The notes beneath the pieces are model-generated. The model did no database searches, was not told the origin of the DNA, and worked only from the letters and a program-made list of their open reading frames with translations. Shown one piece after another: positions 38,365-47,430 of a stretch of DNA of 64,000 nucleotides; within the stretch, counting starts at the first letter, position 1; the number at the start of each line of letters is the position of its first letter. Source of the stretch: Pseudomonas fluorescens (GTDB lineage Bacteria; Pseudomonadota; Gammaproteobacteria; Pseudomonadales; Pseudomonadaceae); the NCBI RefSeq assembly GCF_001708445.1, contig NZ_CP015637.1, positions 4,465,001-4,529,000 of the forward strand. Direction: 5' to 3'. The translations under genes and the position numbers were made by a program.

Positions 38365-40077
38365 TCAGCGCAACATGTAGCGCTGGGCCAGGGGCACTTC
38401 GCTGACCGGCTCGCAGGTCAAGCGCTCACCGTCGGCGTACACATCGAAGGTCTGTGGGTCGACGCGAATGTCCGGGCAGGCGTCGTTGTGCAGCATGTCG
38501 GACTTGCGCAGGGTGCGGGTGCCGAAGGCCGGCAACAGGACTTTTTTCAGGCCCAGCTTCTCGGCGGTATTGGCCTCTACCGCGAGGCGGTTGACGAAAT
38601 TCACCGACAGCGCCTGTTTGGCTTCACCGAAGGCACCCCATTGCGGGCGCATGATCAGCGGTTCGCAGGTGTACAGCGAGGCTGCCGAGTCGCCCATCAC
38701 GCCGTGCACGATAAAACCGCCCTTGACCACCAGCTCCGGCTTGATGCCAAAAAAGGCAGGGCGCCACAGCACCAGGTCAGCGATCTTGCCCGGCTCCAGC
38801 GAGCCGATATAACTGTCGATTCCGAACACCCGCGCAGCATTGATCGTGTACTTGGCGATGTAACGCTTGATGCGTTCGTTGTCGCCCAATCCGGTTTTTT
38901 CTTCCGGCAAACGGCCGCGTTGGTCTTTCATCTTCGAGGCCAGTTGCCAGGTGCGACAGATCACCTCGTTGATGCGCCCCATGCCCTGGCTGTCGGAGCC
39001 CAGGATCGAAATCGCCCCGGTGTCGTGCAGGATGTCTTCGGCGGCGATGGTCTGCGGACGGACCCTGGACTCTGCGAATGCCACGTCTTCCGGCACGTCC
39101 GGATTGAGGTGATGGCAGACCATGATCATGTCCAGGTGCTCGTCGAAGGTGTTGACGGTGTACGGATTGGTCGGGTTGGTCGAGGAGGGGATGCAGTTGG
39201 ATTTTCCTGCCACGCTGATGATGTCCGGGGCGTGGCCGCCGCCTGCACCTTCGGTGTGGTACATGTGGATCGTGCGGTCGCCGATGGCGGCCAGCGTGTC
39301 TTCGAGAAAGCCCGACTCATTCAGGGTGTCAGTGTGCAGTTGCACCTGAAAGTCGTATTCATCGGCCACCTTGAGGCAGGTATCGATCACGGCGGGCATC
39401 GCGCCCCAGTCCTCGTGGATCTTCAAACCCAGGCAGCCACCACGCAGTTGGCCGAGCAGCGATTCCGGCTTGCTGGAATTACCCCTGCCGAGAAAGCCGA
39501 AATTGATTGGCCAGGCTTCAGAGGCTTGCAGCATCTTGCCAACATTCCATTCGCCGCCGCAGTCGATCCCCACGGTAATCGGCCCAAGCGAGCCGCCGAT
39601 CAGCGTCGTCAGGCCCGCGGCGAGCGCGTGGTCGCAGAGTTGCGCAGAATCGAAATGCACGTGCACGTCGATCCCGCCGGGCGTGACGATCAGGCCTTCA
39701 GCGTCGCGCACGGTGGTTGCGATGCCGCAGATCAGCAGCGGATGCACACCGTCCATGACCTGCGGATTGCCGGCCTTGCCGATGGCTACGATCTTGCCGT
39801 CCTTGATGCCGATGTCGCCTTTGACGATGCCGATCACCGGGTCGATGATCAGCGCGTTGCAGATCAGCATGTCCAGCGCGCCGTCTGCGCTGTCATGCCC
39901 CGGCATCAGGCCCATGCCGTCGCGCAGGGTCTTGCCGCCGCCGTGCAGGCATTCATCGCCGGGCACCGAGTGGTCGAATTCCACCTCGGCCAGCAGCGAA
40001 GTATCCCCCAGGCGCACGGCGTCGCCGGTGGTGGGGCCGTACATCGCGGCGTATTCCTTGCGAGTCATCGTTGCCAT
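38365..40077 (-). CDS. ureC: Urease alpha (catalytic) subunit, divergent type
   Basis: 570 residues. All catalytic positions are present: IDVHVHF (two Ni histidines), GLKIHEDWG (carbamylated Lys and His), [25 protein letters not shown], flap [22 protein letters not shown] with Cys-His, and GSDSQGMGR with the Ni aspartate. However the stretch after the first histidines, [14 protein letters not shown] and [10 protein letters not shown], differs from the usual CPQQ...GGGTGPAAGT of classical ureases. Starts 3 nt after the fused ureAB gene. Confidence 0.94.
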   Translation of the reverse strand: MATMTRKEYAAMYGPTTGDAVRLGDTSLLAEVEFDHSVPGDECLHGGGKTLRDGMGLMPGHDSADGALDMLICNALIIDPVIGIVKGDIGIKDGKIVAIGKAGNPQVMDGVHPLLICGIATTVRDAEGLIVTPGGIDVHVHFDSAQLCDHALAAGLTTLIGGSLGPITVGIDCGGEWNVGKMLQASEAWPINFGFLGRGNSSKPESLLGQLRGGCLGLKIHEDWGAMPAVIDTCLKVADEYDFQVQLHTDTLNESGFLEDTLAAIGDRTIHMYHTEGAGGGHAPDIISVAGKSNCIPSSTNPTNPYTVNTFDEHLDMIMVCHHLNPDVPEDVAFAESRVRPQTIAAEDILHDTGAISILGSDSQGMGRINEVICRTWQLASKMKDQRGRLPEEKTGLGDNERIKRYIAKYTINAARVFGIDSYIGSLEPGKIADLVLWRPAFFGIKPELVVKGGFIVHGVMGDSAASLYTCEPLIMRPQWGAFGEAKQALSVNFVNRLAVEANTAEKLGLKKVLLPAFGTRTLRKSDMLHNDACPDIRVDPQTFDVYADGERLTCEPVSEVPLAQRYMLR

Positions 40078-40080
40078 GGA

Positions 40081-40782
40081 TCACGCCCCCTTGAACTGTT
40101 GAGCGCGCGCGCGATCGAGCGCGATGGCTTTGCAGGCCGGATCGTGCAGGTTGCCGTTGGTCAAACCGCTGAAACCGTGGATGTCACCCGTGCCGCCGAA
40201 TTGCACCAGGTGCACTTCGCGCAGCTCCCCCGGCTCAAAACGCACGGCGGTGCCGGCGGGAATGTCCAGGTGCATGCCGAAGGCGGCGGCGCGGGGGAAA
40301 TCCAGCGCCTTGTTGACTTCGAAAAAGTGGTAGTGACTGCCGATTTGCACCGGCCGGTCGCCGGTATTGATCGCCCGTACGGTGGTCGTGGGGCGACCGC
40401 TGTTGAGCTGTATATCGCACTCGGGCGAGATGATTTCGCCAGGCGTCGGCATGACGGCCAACGGCAACTGGCCGGGTCGAATCGGCTGATGCACGGTGAC
40501 CAGTTTGGTGCCATCGGGGAACGTACCCTCCACTTGCAGCACCGGCAGCAGATCGGCCACGCCGGGCATGACATCGTCAGTGTTGAGGAGCGTTGAGCCG
40601 AAACTGATCAGCTCGGCCACGCTGCGCCCCTCACGGGCGCCTTCCAGTATTTCATCGGCAATCAGCGCCGAGGCTTCCGGAAAGTTCAGGCGCAGCCCTT
40701 TGGCGCGGCGTTTACGCGAGAGTTCGGCGGCGGTGTACAGCGTCAGCCGCTCAAGTTCGGTGGGCGTCAGCAGCATGTTCAA
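40081..40782 (-). CDS. ureAB: Fused urease gamma-beta subunit
   Basis: 233 residues. Residues 1-105 are a complete gamma subunit ([25 protein letters not shown] ... [16 protein letters not shown]); from about 110 a complete beta subunit ([52 protein letters not shown]). Pseudomonads usually have separate ureA and ureB; fusion is known in Helicobacter and some actinobacteria. Structural part of the same urease as ureC. Confidence 0.95.
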   Translation of the reverse strand: MNMLLTPTELERLTLYTAAELSRKRRAKGLRLNFPEASALIADEILEGAREGRSVAELISFGSTLLNTDDVMPGVADLLPVLQVEGTFPDGTKLVTVHQPIRPGQLPLAVMPTPGEIISPECDIQLNSGRPTTTVRAINTGDRPVQIGSHYHFFEVNKALDFPRAAAFGMHLDIPAGTAVRFEPGELREVHLVQFGGTGDIHGFSGLTNGNLHDPACKAIALDRARAQQFKGA

Positions 40783-40821
40783 GCTCCTGTGTCGGCAGCA
40801 GGCGTTTTCGTGCCTGCCACC

Positions 40822-41577
40822 TCAATTGGCGAAAAGACGGAGGTCCTGGGTTTCGTGACGCATCACGGCAATCTCGGCCATGGGTGTGAAACCGCTGGCG
40901 TCGTCGGGGGCGAGCGGAGCCTCAGCCAGCAGTTGCAGGAGCAAGGGCTGGATATCGGTAAGCACCCGCTGCGCATCCACATGCCCCATTACGCCCAGGC
41001 GCACAGCGGCGCTGACCAGTCCGGTGCATAACCCATGGGCGGCAGCGAGTTGGCAGTGCTCGAGTGGCATGCCGAGACGTTTCCACAGCAGCCCTTGCAG
41101 CACCGGCAAATGCCCCGGCGTTGCTCGGGCGAGCACGTGTTGCTGGTAAGCGGCAGCGCCGGGTGTACCGAGCGCGACATGCACGCCCAGCAACGATTGG
41201 CCAACGCGACGTGAGCCTTGGCGCAGTTCCTCTGCCAGGGTCAGGGCCTCGATGTGACTGTCCAGGTCCATCAGGGTGGCGAGGTCAGCCGCCGCGTGCC
41301 AGGCGGCGCATAAAAACACCCGGTCAAAACTGTTCCAGCGATGGCGCAATTGCCCTTCGACGAAGGCCCGCACCTGAACGCTGCGATCATTCTGCAGCCC
41401 GCGCTGACGGCGCCTGACAGGGACGCGGTCGGTCATCGAGTCGTTCTGCCCCAGGCGTGCATCGGCCACCAGCGTTTCCAGCCCCCATGACCAGGCAACC
41501 GCGCCGCCGGGGAAAAAGCTGTCCGCCTGTTGCAGCGCCAGCAGGCTGCTGCGCAAATCGGCCGGTGCGGCGCTCAT
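40822..41577 (-). CDS. ureF: Urease accessory protein UreF
   Basis: 251 residues. [26 protein letters not shown] replaces the usual LQLxSPALPVGGFSYSxGLE start but keeps the FPGG/GLE pattern; C-terminal helical repeats with [17 protein letters not shown]. UreF gates UreG in the nickel-loading complex. Its start overlaps the ureE stop. Divergent, matching the divergence of ureC. Confidence 0.87.
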   Translation of the reverse strand: MSAAPADLRSSLLALQQADSFFPGGAVAWSWGLETLVADARLGQNDSMTDRVPVRRRQRGLQNDRSVQVRAFVEGQLRHRWNSFDRVFLCAAWHAAADLATLMDLDSHIEALTLAEELRQGSRRVGQSLLGVHVALGTPGAAAYQQHVLARATPGHLPVLQGLLWKRLGMPLEHCQLAAAHGLCTGLVSAAVRLGVMGHVDAQRVLTDIQPLLLQLLAEAPLAPDDASGFTPMAEIAVMRHETQDLRLFAN

Positions 41578-42014
41578 AGGCGCTGCACCCGGCCGTCCGC
41601 GAGCATCGGCGCCAGACGTTCGAGGTAATCGGCCTGCGGGCCATTCAGCGGGATCCGTAACGTCGTGCCTGCAAAGCGCACGGCCCAGTGCATGTTTCCG
41701 GCGAAATACCCCAGCTCCAGCGCTGCGGCAGCGTCCCTCGGTTGCAGGTCGAGAAACTGCACGTCCTGCATTTGCACGACGATGGCGCGCTGACCGTCGA
41801 GCATCAGCACCGAGCCGTTACGCAGTTGCTGATGGCGCTCCAGCCGAATCGCACAGTCGGTGCCGCGATCACTGGCCAGGCGCAGGCGATGACGCTGAAT
41901 ATCGCTGGCCGACAGGCTGAGGGTTTCGACCTGGCCTGCGTGGCTGAGGTCATGCAAACGGTCGGCGAGGGCAGGGTCGCTGGCCTGGCCCAGAATGCGG
42001 TCAAGGATCAACAT
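41574..42014 (-). CDS. ureE: Urease accessory nickel chaperone UreE
   Basis: 146 residues. N-terminal peptide-binding domain ([27 protein letters not shown]) and metal-binding domain with [14 protein letters not shown], where the His corresponds to the conserved dimer-interface nickel ligand. It lacks the histidine-rich C-terminal tail of Klebsiella UreE, ending LADGRVQRL. First accessory gene after urtE. Confidence 0.88.
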   Translation of the reverse strand: MLILDRILGQASDPALADRLHDLSHAGQVETLSLSASDIQRHRLRLASDRGTDCAIRLERHQQLRNGSVLMLDGQRAIVVQMQDVQFLDLQPRDAAAALELGYFAGNMHWAVRFAGTTLRIPLNGPQADYLERLAPMLADGRVQRL

Positions 42015-42037
42015 GGTGTGCGCTCCCAGGTCCGGTT

Positions 42038-42727
42038 TCAGATGGTCAGGTAGCGCAGGATGCGCTCGCGGTCGACGGTTTCCCGGACCTCGCTGTGGAC
42101 GAACTCGCCTTTCTCGATGATCAGGTAACGGTCGGCCACTGCCATCGCAAACGACAGCACCTGTTCGGAGACGATCAGCGAAAACCCCCGTTCTTTTTTC
42201 AGCAGGTTCAGGGCCCGGGCGATGTCCTTGATGATCGATGGCTGAATGCCCTCGGTCGGCTCATCCAGGATCAGCACTTTGGGGTTGGACACTAGCGCGC
42301 GGGCAATCGCCACGTGTTGTTGCTGGCCGCCGGAGAGGTTGCCGCCCTTGCGTCGACGCATCTCGAACAGCACCGGGAAGTACTCGTAGATGTAGTCGGG
42401 AATCGGCGCGGCTGGGGCGCCCTGCATGCCCGTGAGGATGTTTTCCTCAACCGTCAGGTACGGAAAAATCATCCGCCCCTGTGGCACGAAGCCCACCCCG
42501 GCGGCCACCCGCTCATAGCTCTTGCTGGCAGTGAGTTCCTGGCCCGCCAGCGTGATGCTGCCGCTACGTGTCGGCAGCATGCCCACCAGGCTTCTGAGCA
42601 GGGTGGTCTTGCCCATGCCGTTGCGACCCATGATCGCCAGGGACTCGGCGGGTGCGAGAGCCAGGTTGAGGTTGCGCAGCACATGGCTGTCGCCGTAATA
42701 CACGTTCAGGTTATTGACGGTCAGCAT
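42038..42727 (-). CDS. urtE: Urea ABC transporter ATPase UrtE
   Basis: 229 residues, LivF-type: Walker A GRNGMGKTTLL, the Q-loop region VPQGRMIFPYLTVEENIL, signature LSGGQQQHVAIARAL, Walker B LILDEPTEGIQP. VPQGRMIFPYLTV is typical of UrtE. 2 nt after urtD. Confidence 0.95.
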   Translation of the reverse strand: MLTVNNLNVYYGDSHVLRNLNLALAPAESLAIMGRNGMGKTTLLRSLVGMLPTRSGSITLAGQELTASKSYERVAAGVGFVPQGRMIFPYLTVEENILTGMQGAPAAPIPDYIYEYFPVLFEMRRRKGGNLSGGQQQHVAIARALVSNPKVLILDEPTEGIQPSIIKDIARALNLLKKERGFSLIVSEQVLSFAMAVADRYLIIEKGEFVHSEVRETVDRERILRYLTI

Positions 42728-42729
42728 GC

Positions 42730-43467
42730 TCAGTGCCCCAGATAGACGTCGATGACGCGAGGATCGTTTTGCACCTGATCCATCGAGCCGTAGGCCAGGG
42801 TTTTGCCCTGGTGCAGGACGGTGACTTTGTCAGCCACTGACTTCACGAACTCCATGTCGTGCTCGATGATCACCATGGCGCGGCCCTTGGCGATACGCTT
42901 GAGCAGGCCCGCGGTCTTTTCCCGTTCGCCTGCACTCATGCCGGCCACCGGCTCGTCCAGCAGCAACAGGTCCGGGCGCTGCATCAGCAACATGCCGATC
43001 TCCAGCCACTGCTTTTGCCCGTGGGACAACAGCCCGGCTTTGCGCCCCAGTTGGTCCTGGAGGAAAATCATCTCGGCGGTCTGCTCGATCTCTGCTTGCA
43101 GGGCCGCGTCTTTGCGGGCGAACAGGCAGTTAAAAATGCCGCGTTTGCCAGGCGATGAGATGTCGAGGTTCTCGCGCACGGTGAGGTCTTCATACACCGA
43201 AGGGTTCTGGAACTTGCGCCCAACGCCCGCGCGGGTGATCTGGTACTCGATCATGTTGGCCAGTTGCAGGTCCTTGAAACGGATGCTGCCGGCACTCGGG
43301 CGGGTTTTGCCGCAGATCATGTCAAGCAGGGTGGTCTTGCCCGCGCCGTTAGGGCCGATCACTACGTGCACCTGGTTTTCTTCGACATAGAAATTCAGGC
43401 TGTCCACTGCCTTGAACCCGTCGAACGACACCGTGAGGTCTTCGACACTCAGCAACAGGCCACTCAT
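42730..43467 (-). CDS. urtD: Urea ABC transporter ATPase UrtD
   Basis: 245 residues, LivG-type: VEDLTVSFDGFKAV, Walker A GPNGAGKTTLLDMICG, LSHGQKQWLEIGM (signature variant typical of UrtD), LLLDEPVAGMSAGE. Overlaps urtC by 4 nt. Confidence 0.95.
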   Translation of the reverse strand: MSGLLLSVEDLTVSFDGFKAVDSLNFYVEENQVHVVIGPNGAGKTTLLDMICGKTRPSAGSIRFKDLQLANMIEYQITRAGVGRKFQNPSVYEDLTVRENLDISSPGKRGIFNCLFARKDAALQAEIEQTAEMIFLQDQLGRKAGLLSHGQKQWLEIGMLLMQRPDLLLLDEPVAGMSAGEREKTAGLLKRIAKGRAMVIIEHDMEFVKSVADKVTVLHQGKTLAYGSMDQVQNDPRVIDVYLGH

Positions 43468-44612
43468 GACTGCACCTCCTGTTGGGCGTGGCCAAGGCGT
43501 TGCAGCAAACCGGCCAGCCCGGTCGGCAAGAACAGCACCACGCCCATGAACAGGAAACCGATGAAGTACTGCCAGAAGTTGACGAAATTTTCCGACAGGT
43601 AGGTTTTGGCCACGCCAATCAACAGCGTGCCGTACACCGCACCCACCAGCGACAGACGCCCGCCAAGGGCTGCGTAAATGACGATTTCGGTCGAGGGGAT
43701 GATGCCCACCAGCGACGGCGACGCGAGGCCGACCTGCAGGGTGAACATCACTCCGCCGAGCGCCGAGATCAGTGCCGCCACGGCAAAGATGAACGCTTTG
43801 AACAGTGCTGTGTTGTAGCCGGAAAACCGCACGCGGTCCTCACGGTCACGGATCGCCACCACCACTTTGCCCAGTCGGCTGCGCAGGATGAACCCGCACA
43901 ACGCCACGCAGCCCAGCAGCAACAGGGTGGTGATCAGGTACAGAATCCAGGGCGTTTGAGGCGTTTGCAGGCTCATGCCAAAGGCGGTCTTGAAGTCGGT
44001 CAGGCCATTGACGCCACCGGTGTAGCCTTGCTGGCCGATGATCATGATCGACATGATCGCCGCCAACGACAGGGTGATGATCGAAAAGTACACGCCGCCC
44101 ACGCGCTTCTTGAAATACGCGTAGCTGAATACAAACGCGAGCAATGTCGGGAGGATGAGGATCGCCGCAAAGGTGAATGTCGCCGACTCGAAAGGCTTCC
44201 ACCACCAGGGCAGCGCGTCGACGCTGTTCCAGATCATGAAGTCCGGCAACGCCGAGCCGTAGAAGGCGGCGAGTGCGCTCGCCGCTTCGTCGGTGGCCGT
44301 GGCTTCAAGTTTCAGGTACATCGCCATCATGTAGCTGCCAAGGCCAAAGAAGATGCCCTGGCCCAGGCTGAGTATCCCGCCGTACCCCCAGATCATCACC
44401 ATGCCCACGGCGCAGAACGCCAGGCTCAAATATTTGCCGGCCAGGCCCAGGCGAAAGTCGCCCAGGCTCAGGGGCAATATCACCAGCAACAGCAGCGACA
44501 GCCAGGCCAGGCTGTGGCGCTCGAGCAACGGCAGCAACCCGGCGCGCAGCCAGCGCGTGGTCGGCGTCGAGGTGCTGGGGCGGGTGAGGGGCGTCTCAGT
44601 CATATCGTTCAT
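43464..44612 (-). CDS. urtC: Urea ABC transporter permease UrtC
   Basis: 382 residues, LivM-type permease with about ten hydrophobic segments, WGYGGILSLGQGIFFGLGSYMMAMYLKLE and GGRLSLVGAVYGTLLIG. The insertion between early TM segments (ATATDEAASALAAFYGSALPDFMIW) is typical of UrtC. Inner membrane. Confidence 0.94.
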   Translation of the reverse strand: MNDMTETPLTRPSTSTPTTRWLRAGLLPLLERHSLAWLSLLLLVILPLSLGDFRLGLAGKYLSLAFCAVGMVMIWGYGGILSLGQGIFFGLGSYMMAMYLKLEATATDEAASALAAFYGSALPDFMIWNSVDALPWWWKPFESATFTFAAILILPTLLAFVFSYAYFKKRVGGVYFSIITLSLAAIMSIMIIGQQGYTGGVNGLTDFKTAFGMSLQTPQTPWILYLITTLLLLGCVALCGFILRSRLGKVVVAIRDREDRVRFSGYNTALFKAFIFAVAALISALGGVMFTLQVGLASPSLVGIIPSTEIVIYAALGGRLSLVGAVYGTLLIGVAKTYLSENFVNFWQYFIGFLFMGVVLFLPTGLAGLLQRLGHAQQEVQS

Positions 44613-44613
44613 C

Positions 44614-45516
44614 TCAGCGTCTCACTTTCGCGGCGAACAAGCCGTTGGGGCGGAAGAACAGCAGCACGATCACCACCAGCAGCGTGATGGCTTTGGCCAT
44701 GGATCCGGTGGTGAGGTATTCCAGCGAAATCTGCGTCTGGCCGATGGCGAAGGCCGACAGGAAGGTGCCCAGCAAACTCTCCACCCCGCCAAACACCACG
44801 ACGATGAAGGTGTCGACCAGGTACTGCTGGCCGCTCACCGGGCCGGTCGAGGCGAGCATGGTGAACGAGCTGCCGGCGATCCCGGCCAGCCCGCAGCCCA
44901 GGGCAAACGTGACCGCGTCGACGCGGGCGGTGTTGATGCCGGCCGCCCCGGCCATGGCGCGGTTCTGGGTCACCGCGCGAATGCGCAAACCCCAGCGGCT
45001 GCGGTACAAAAACAGAAACACGGCGCCGGCGATGACCAGTGTCAGGCCGATGATGAAAATCCGGTTGAGCGGCAGTTCCAGGCCATCGCTGATCTTCCAG
45101 GCGCCTTGCAGCCATTGCACGGTGGGCACGCTGACTTCCTTGGGCCCGAAGACTTGGCGGAACACCTGCTGCAGCACCAACGACAGGCCCCAGGTCGCCA
45201 GAAGCGTGTCGAGCGGGCGGTTGTACATGAAGCGAATAAAGCAGCGTTCGAGCAAGAAACCAAACGCGAAGGTCACGACGAAGGCCACGCCGATGCCGAT
45301 CACGAAATACCAGCCCATGTAGTCGGGAAAGTAGCGCGCAAACACCACGGACGTGACGTAGGTCATGTAGGACCCCATCGCCATCAACTCGCCATGGGCC
45401 ATGTTGATTACGCCCATCAGGCCGAACACGATGGTCAGCCCCAGGGCCATCAGTACCAACACCGAGAACAGCGAGAACCCGCTGAAGACCTGCATCACCA
45501 AAATATCGAAAGTCAT
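44614..45516 (-). CDS. urtB: Urea ABC transporter permease UrtB
   Basis: 300 residues, LivH-type permease. LGLTIVFGLMGVINMAHGELMAMGSYMTYV near the N-terminus and FIVVVFGGVESLLGTFLSAF near the C-terminus. Single-nt spacing to urtC; 79 nt after urtA. Confidence 0.94.
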   Translation of the reverse strand: MTFDILVMQVFSGFSLFSVLVLMALGLTIVFGLMGVINMAHGELMAMGSYMTYVTSVVFARYFPDYMGWYFVIGIGVAFVVTFAFGFLLERCFIRFMYNRPLDTLLATWGLSLVLQQVFRQVFGPKEVSVPTVQWLQGAWKISDGLELPLNRIFIIGLTLVIAGAVFLFLYRSRWGLRIRAVTQNRAMAGAAGINTARVDAVTFALGCGLAGIAGSSFTMLASTGPVSGQQYLVDTFIVVVFGGVESLLGTFLSAFAIGQTQISLEYLTTGSMAKAITLLVVIVLLFFRPNGLFAAKVRR

Positions 45517-45595
45517 TGCGTCGCTACCTGTCGCTGCACGTTGGCGGACCGCGTGGGCGGGAGAGGGCGCGAGTCAGATCGCGCCCGACCCTGCA

Positions 45596-46777
45596 TCACA
45601 GTTTCGGGAAAGGGTTGGGCTCGATGGGCGCGGACTCGTAGATCACGTCAACCTGACCCTGGGCATTGAGGGTGCCGATACGCGCGCGCTTCCACAGGTG
45701 GTGGTTGTCCTTGTGGACTTTGACCTCGCCTTCAGGCGCGTCGAGGGTCAGTTCCGAGGACGCGGCGATCACGGCCGGGACGTCGAAACTGCCGGCTTTT
45801 TCCACGGCTTTCTTCCACAGGTACACGGCGGTGTACGCGGCAGCCATTGGGTCGCCGACCACGCGTTTGTCGCCATAGCGGGCCTTGAAGGCGGCGACGA
45901 ATTTCTCGTTGACCGGGTTTTTCAGGCTCTGGAAGTAGCTCATGCAGGTGAGAAAACCGGTGAGGTTTTCGGCGCCGATGCCGGTGACTTCTTCTTCGGT
46001 GACGGCCAGCGCCATCAGCGTCTGGTTGCTGCTGTCGATGCCGGCGGCCTTGAGCTGTTTGTAGAACGCCACGTTTGAGCCACCGACGATGGTGGACAGC
46101 ACGATGTCGGGCTTGGCGGCCTTGATTTTGTTGATCACCGAGGAGAACTCGATGTTGCCCAGGGGCAGGTAATCCTCACCGACGATGGATCCGCCCTGCT
46201 TGGTCACCGACGCCCGTGCCAGCTTATTGGTGGTGCGCGGCCAGATGTAGTCCGACCCCACGAGGTAGACGGTCTTGCCTTTGTTGGCCATCAACCAGCT
46301 GACGGCTGCCAGGGTTTGCTGCGACGCTTCGGCGCCGGTGTAGATGATGGCCGGGGATTTTTCCAGGCCTTCATAGAACGTCGGGTAATACAGCAACGCC
46401 TTGTTGCGTTCGAACACCGGCAACACCGCTTTACGCGACGCCGAGGTGAAGGCGCCGAACGTAGCGACAACGTGATCGTTTTCCAACAGCTTGCGCGCCT
46501 TCTCGGCGAAGGTCGGCCAATCGCTGGCACCGTCCTCGACGATCGGTTCGATGGTCTTGCCGAGCACGCCACCGCTGGCGTTGATTTCGTCGATGGCGAG
46601 TTTTTCCGCATCCACCACCGAGGCCTCACTGATGGCCATGGTGCCGGTCAGCGAGTGGATGATGCCGACCTTCACGGTCTCGGCTGCCTGCACCTGGCTG
46701 ACCAGGGAAAACGGCAACAGGCTGAAGGCGCCCAGCAACAGGGCATGCTTGATCAAACGGCGTTTGTCGTTGTGCAT
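45596..46777 (-). CDS. urtA: Urea ABC transporter substrate-binding protein UrtA
   Basis: 393 residues with signal peptide LLLGAFSLLPFSLVSQVQA, then ETVKVGIIHSLTGTMAISEASVVDAEKLAIDEINA, the standard UrtA opening. The internal segment SASRKAVLPVFERNKALLYYP ... EGLEKSPAIIYTGA parallels AmiC, encoded divergently. First gene of an 11-gene operon joining high-affinity urea uptake to urease. Its leader carries a terminator and ANTAR-type hairpins, and a sigma-54-like promoter lies upstream. Confidence 0.95.
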   Translation of the reverse strand: MHNDKRRLIKHALLLGAFSLLPFSLVSQVQAAETVKVGIIHSLTGTMAISEASVVDAEKLAIDEINASGGVLGKTIEPIVEDGASDWPTFAEKARKLLENDHVVATFGAFTSASRKAVLPVFERNKALLYYPTFYEGLEKSPAIIYTGAEASQQTLAAVSWLMANKGKTVYLVGSDYIWPRTTNKLARASVTKQGGSIVGEDYLPLGNIEFSSVINKIKAAKPDIVLSTIVGGSNVAFYKQLKAAGIDSSNQTLMALAVTEEEVTGIGAENLTGFLTCMSYFQSLKNPVNEKFVAAFKARYGDKRVVGDPMAAAYTAVYLWKKAVEKAGSFDVPAVIAASSELTLDAPEGEVKVHKDNHHLWKRARIGTLNAQGQVDVIYESAPIEPNPFPKL

Positions 46778-46795
46778 TCACTTCTCTCCAGGAAT

Positions 46796-46843
46796 AAAAA
46801 AAGCCCGACATCCCGGCTAAATCAATAGTCGGGAAATCAGGCT
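46796..46843 (-). terminator. Leader terminator directly upstream of urtA
   Basis: On the minus strand AGCCTGATTTCCCG pairs with CGGGATGTCGGGCT (14 positions, two G-T pairs, one mismatch) and is followed by six T. It ends about 18 nt before the urtA ATG, upstream of GGAGA, and therefore lies inside the transcript from the proposed promoter: an antitermination site. Confidence 0.88.
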
Positions 46844-46862
46844 TCTTGTGCCGAATCTGGCG

Positions 46863-46929
46863 GGACAGCTGTGTCCGATCCAGTCGTACGCGAGGTGCTT
46901 CCCTACTTGCCAAGGGGGCGTAGGGCAAA
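46863..46929 (-). promoter_or_regulatory. ANTAR-type leader element of urtA
   Basis: Hairpin 1 (46901-46925): CCCTAC...GTAGGG with inner GCC/GGC. Hairpin 2 (46863-46876): GGAC-ACAGCT-GTCC, hexaloop with A at 1 and G at 4. The block shares most bases, in the same order, with the amidase leader at 49261-49326, including TTTGCC, TACGCC, CTTGGCA and CACC. Confidence 0.75.
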
Positions 46930-46958
46930 CAGCTGGCGCGATGTCTCTGGAGAGTTAT

Positions 46959-46975
46959 AGCAAGGGCAGTGCCAA
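46959..46975 (-). promoter_or_regulatory. Sigma-54 promoter of urtA
   Basis: Minus strand TTGGCAC-TGCCC-TTGCT: GG and GC exactly 10 nt apart and only one base off the consensus TTGGCACG-N4-TTGCT. Upstream of the leader hairpins and terminator. Confidence 0.78.
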
Positions 46976-47084
46976 TTGCGACCAGGGCGTTTTCCGGGCA
47001 GTTGAGGGGAGGGGGCGAGTGACTCCTGCATCTATTGCCGCGTGTCACTGGCCTGCGCTGCTTTGGCGCGAATGCATGATAAAT

Positions 47085-47099
47085 GCACCAATACCGTGA
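47085..47099. promoter_or_regulatory. NtrC-like site
   Basis: GCACCAATACCGTGA matches GCAC-N7-GTGC with one mismatch and lies about 110-125 bp upstream of the sigma-54 element, a normal enhancer distance. Confidence 0.5.
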
Positions 47100-47430
47100 G
47101 CATGTGGGCGGCATGGGTTGGCTCCAAGGCAAGGATTGAAACCGGCTGGCGCCAGGCGAGCAGGTTGCCCGTTGTGTGTGGCCCACTATCTGCATGAGTG
47201 ACAGGCAACACCCTCGCAGGGTCCCTTGTCACACGCCCATCCTCGGCAGGTGTGGAAGGCCCCTCGCATGACTGGCCCTGACAGCGTTGTCGCGCCAGCC
47301 CCAGGCACAACCCGCCTGAGAGCAGCCGTTGCGTTTACACGGCGTCTCGTTCAATCATTTTTTTGCACAGGCCTCCAGACCCCCATCCACGAGCGGGTGT
47401 CTTTTCTCACGTTGAACAAGGTTTATAGGC

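Larger units (their letters stand above)
46778..47430. promoter_or_regulatory. 653-bp urtA/amiC divergent control region
   Basis: Contains, on the urtA side, a terminator (46796-46843), two leader hairpins (46863-46876, 46901-46925), a sigma-54-like promoter (46959-46975) and an NtrC-like site (47085-47099). On the amiC side no confident promoter was found. No gene is supported within it. Confidence 0.7.

Noticed and set aside
38488..40596. 702-codon open frame on the plus strand
   Set aside because: Antisense to ureC and ureAB, whose products are clearly recognised; a result of high G+C codon bias. No family features.
43482..45669. Long plus-strand frames of 401 and 438 codons
   Set aside because: Antisense to urtC and urtB; rich in Gln, His and Arg as expected of shadows.
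47240..47330. Sigma-54-like GG-N10-GC matches upstream of amiC
   Set aside because: Only the dinucleotide spacing fits (for example TGGAAGGCCCCTCGCA); too weak compared with the urtA promoter.
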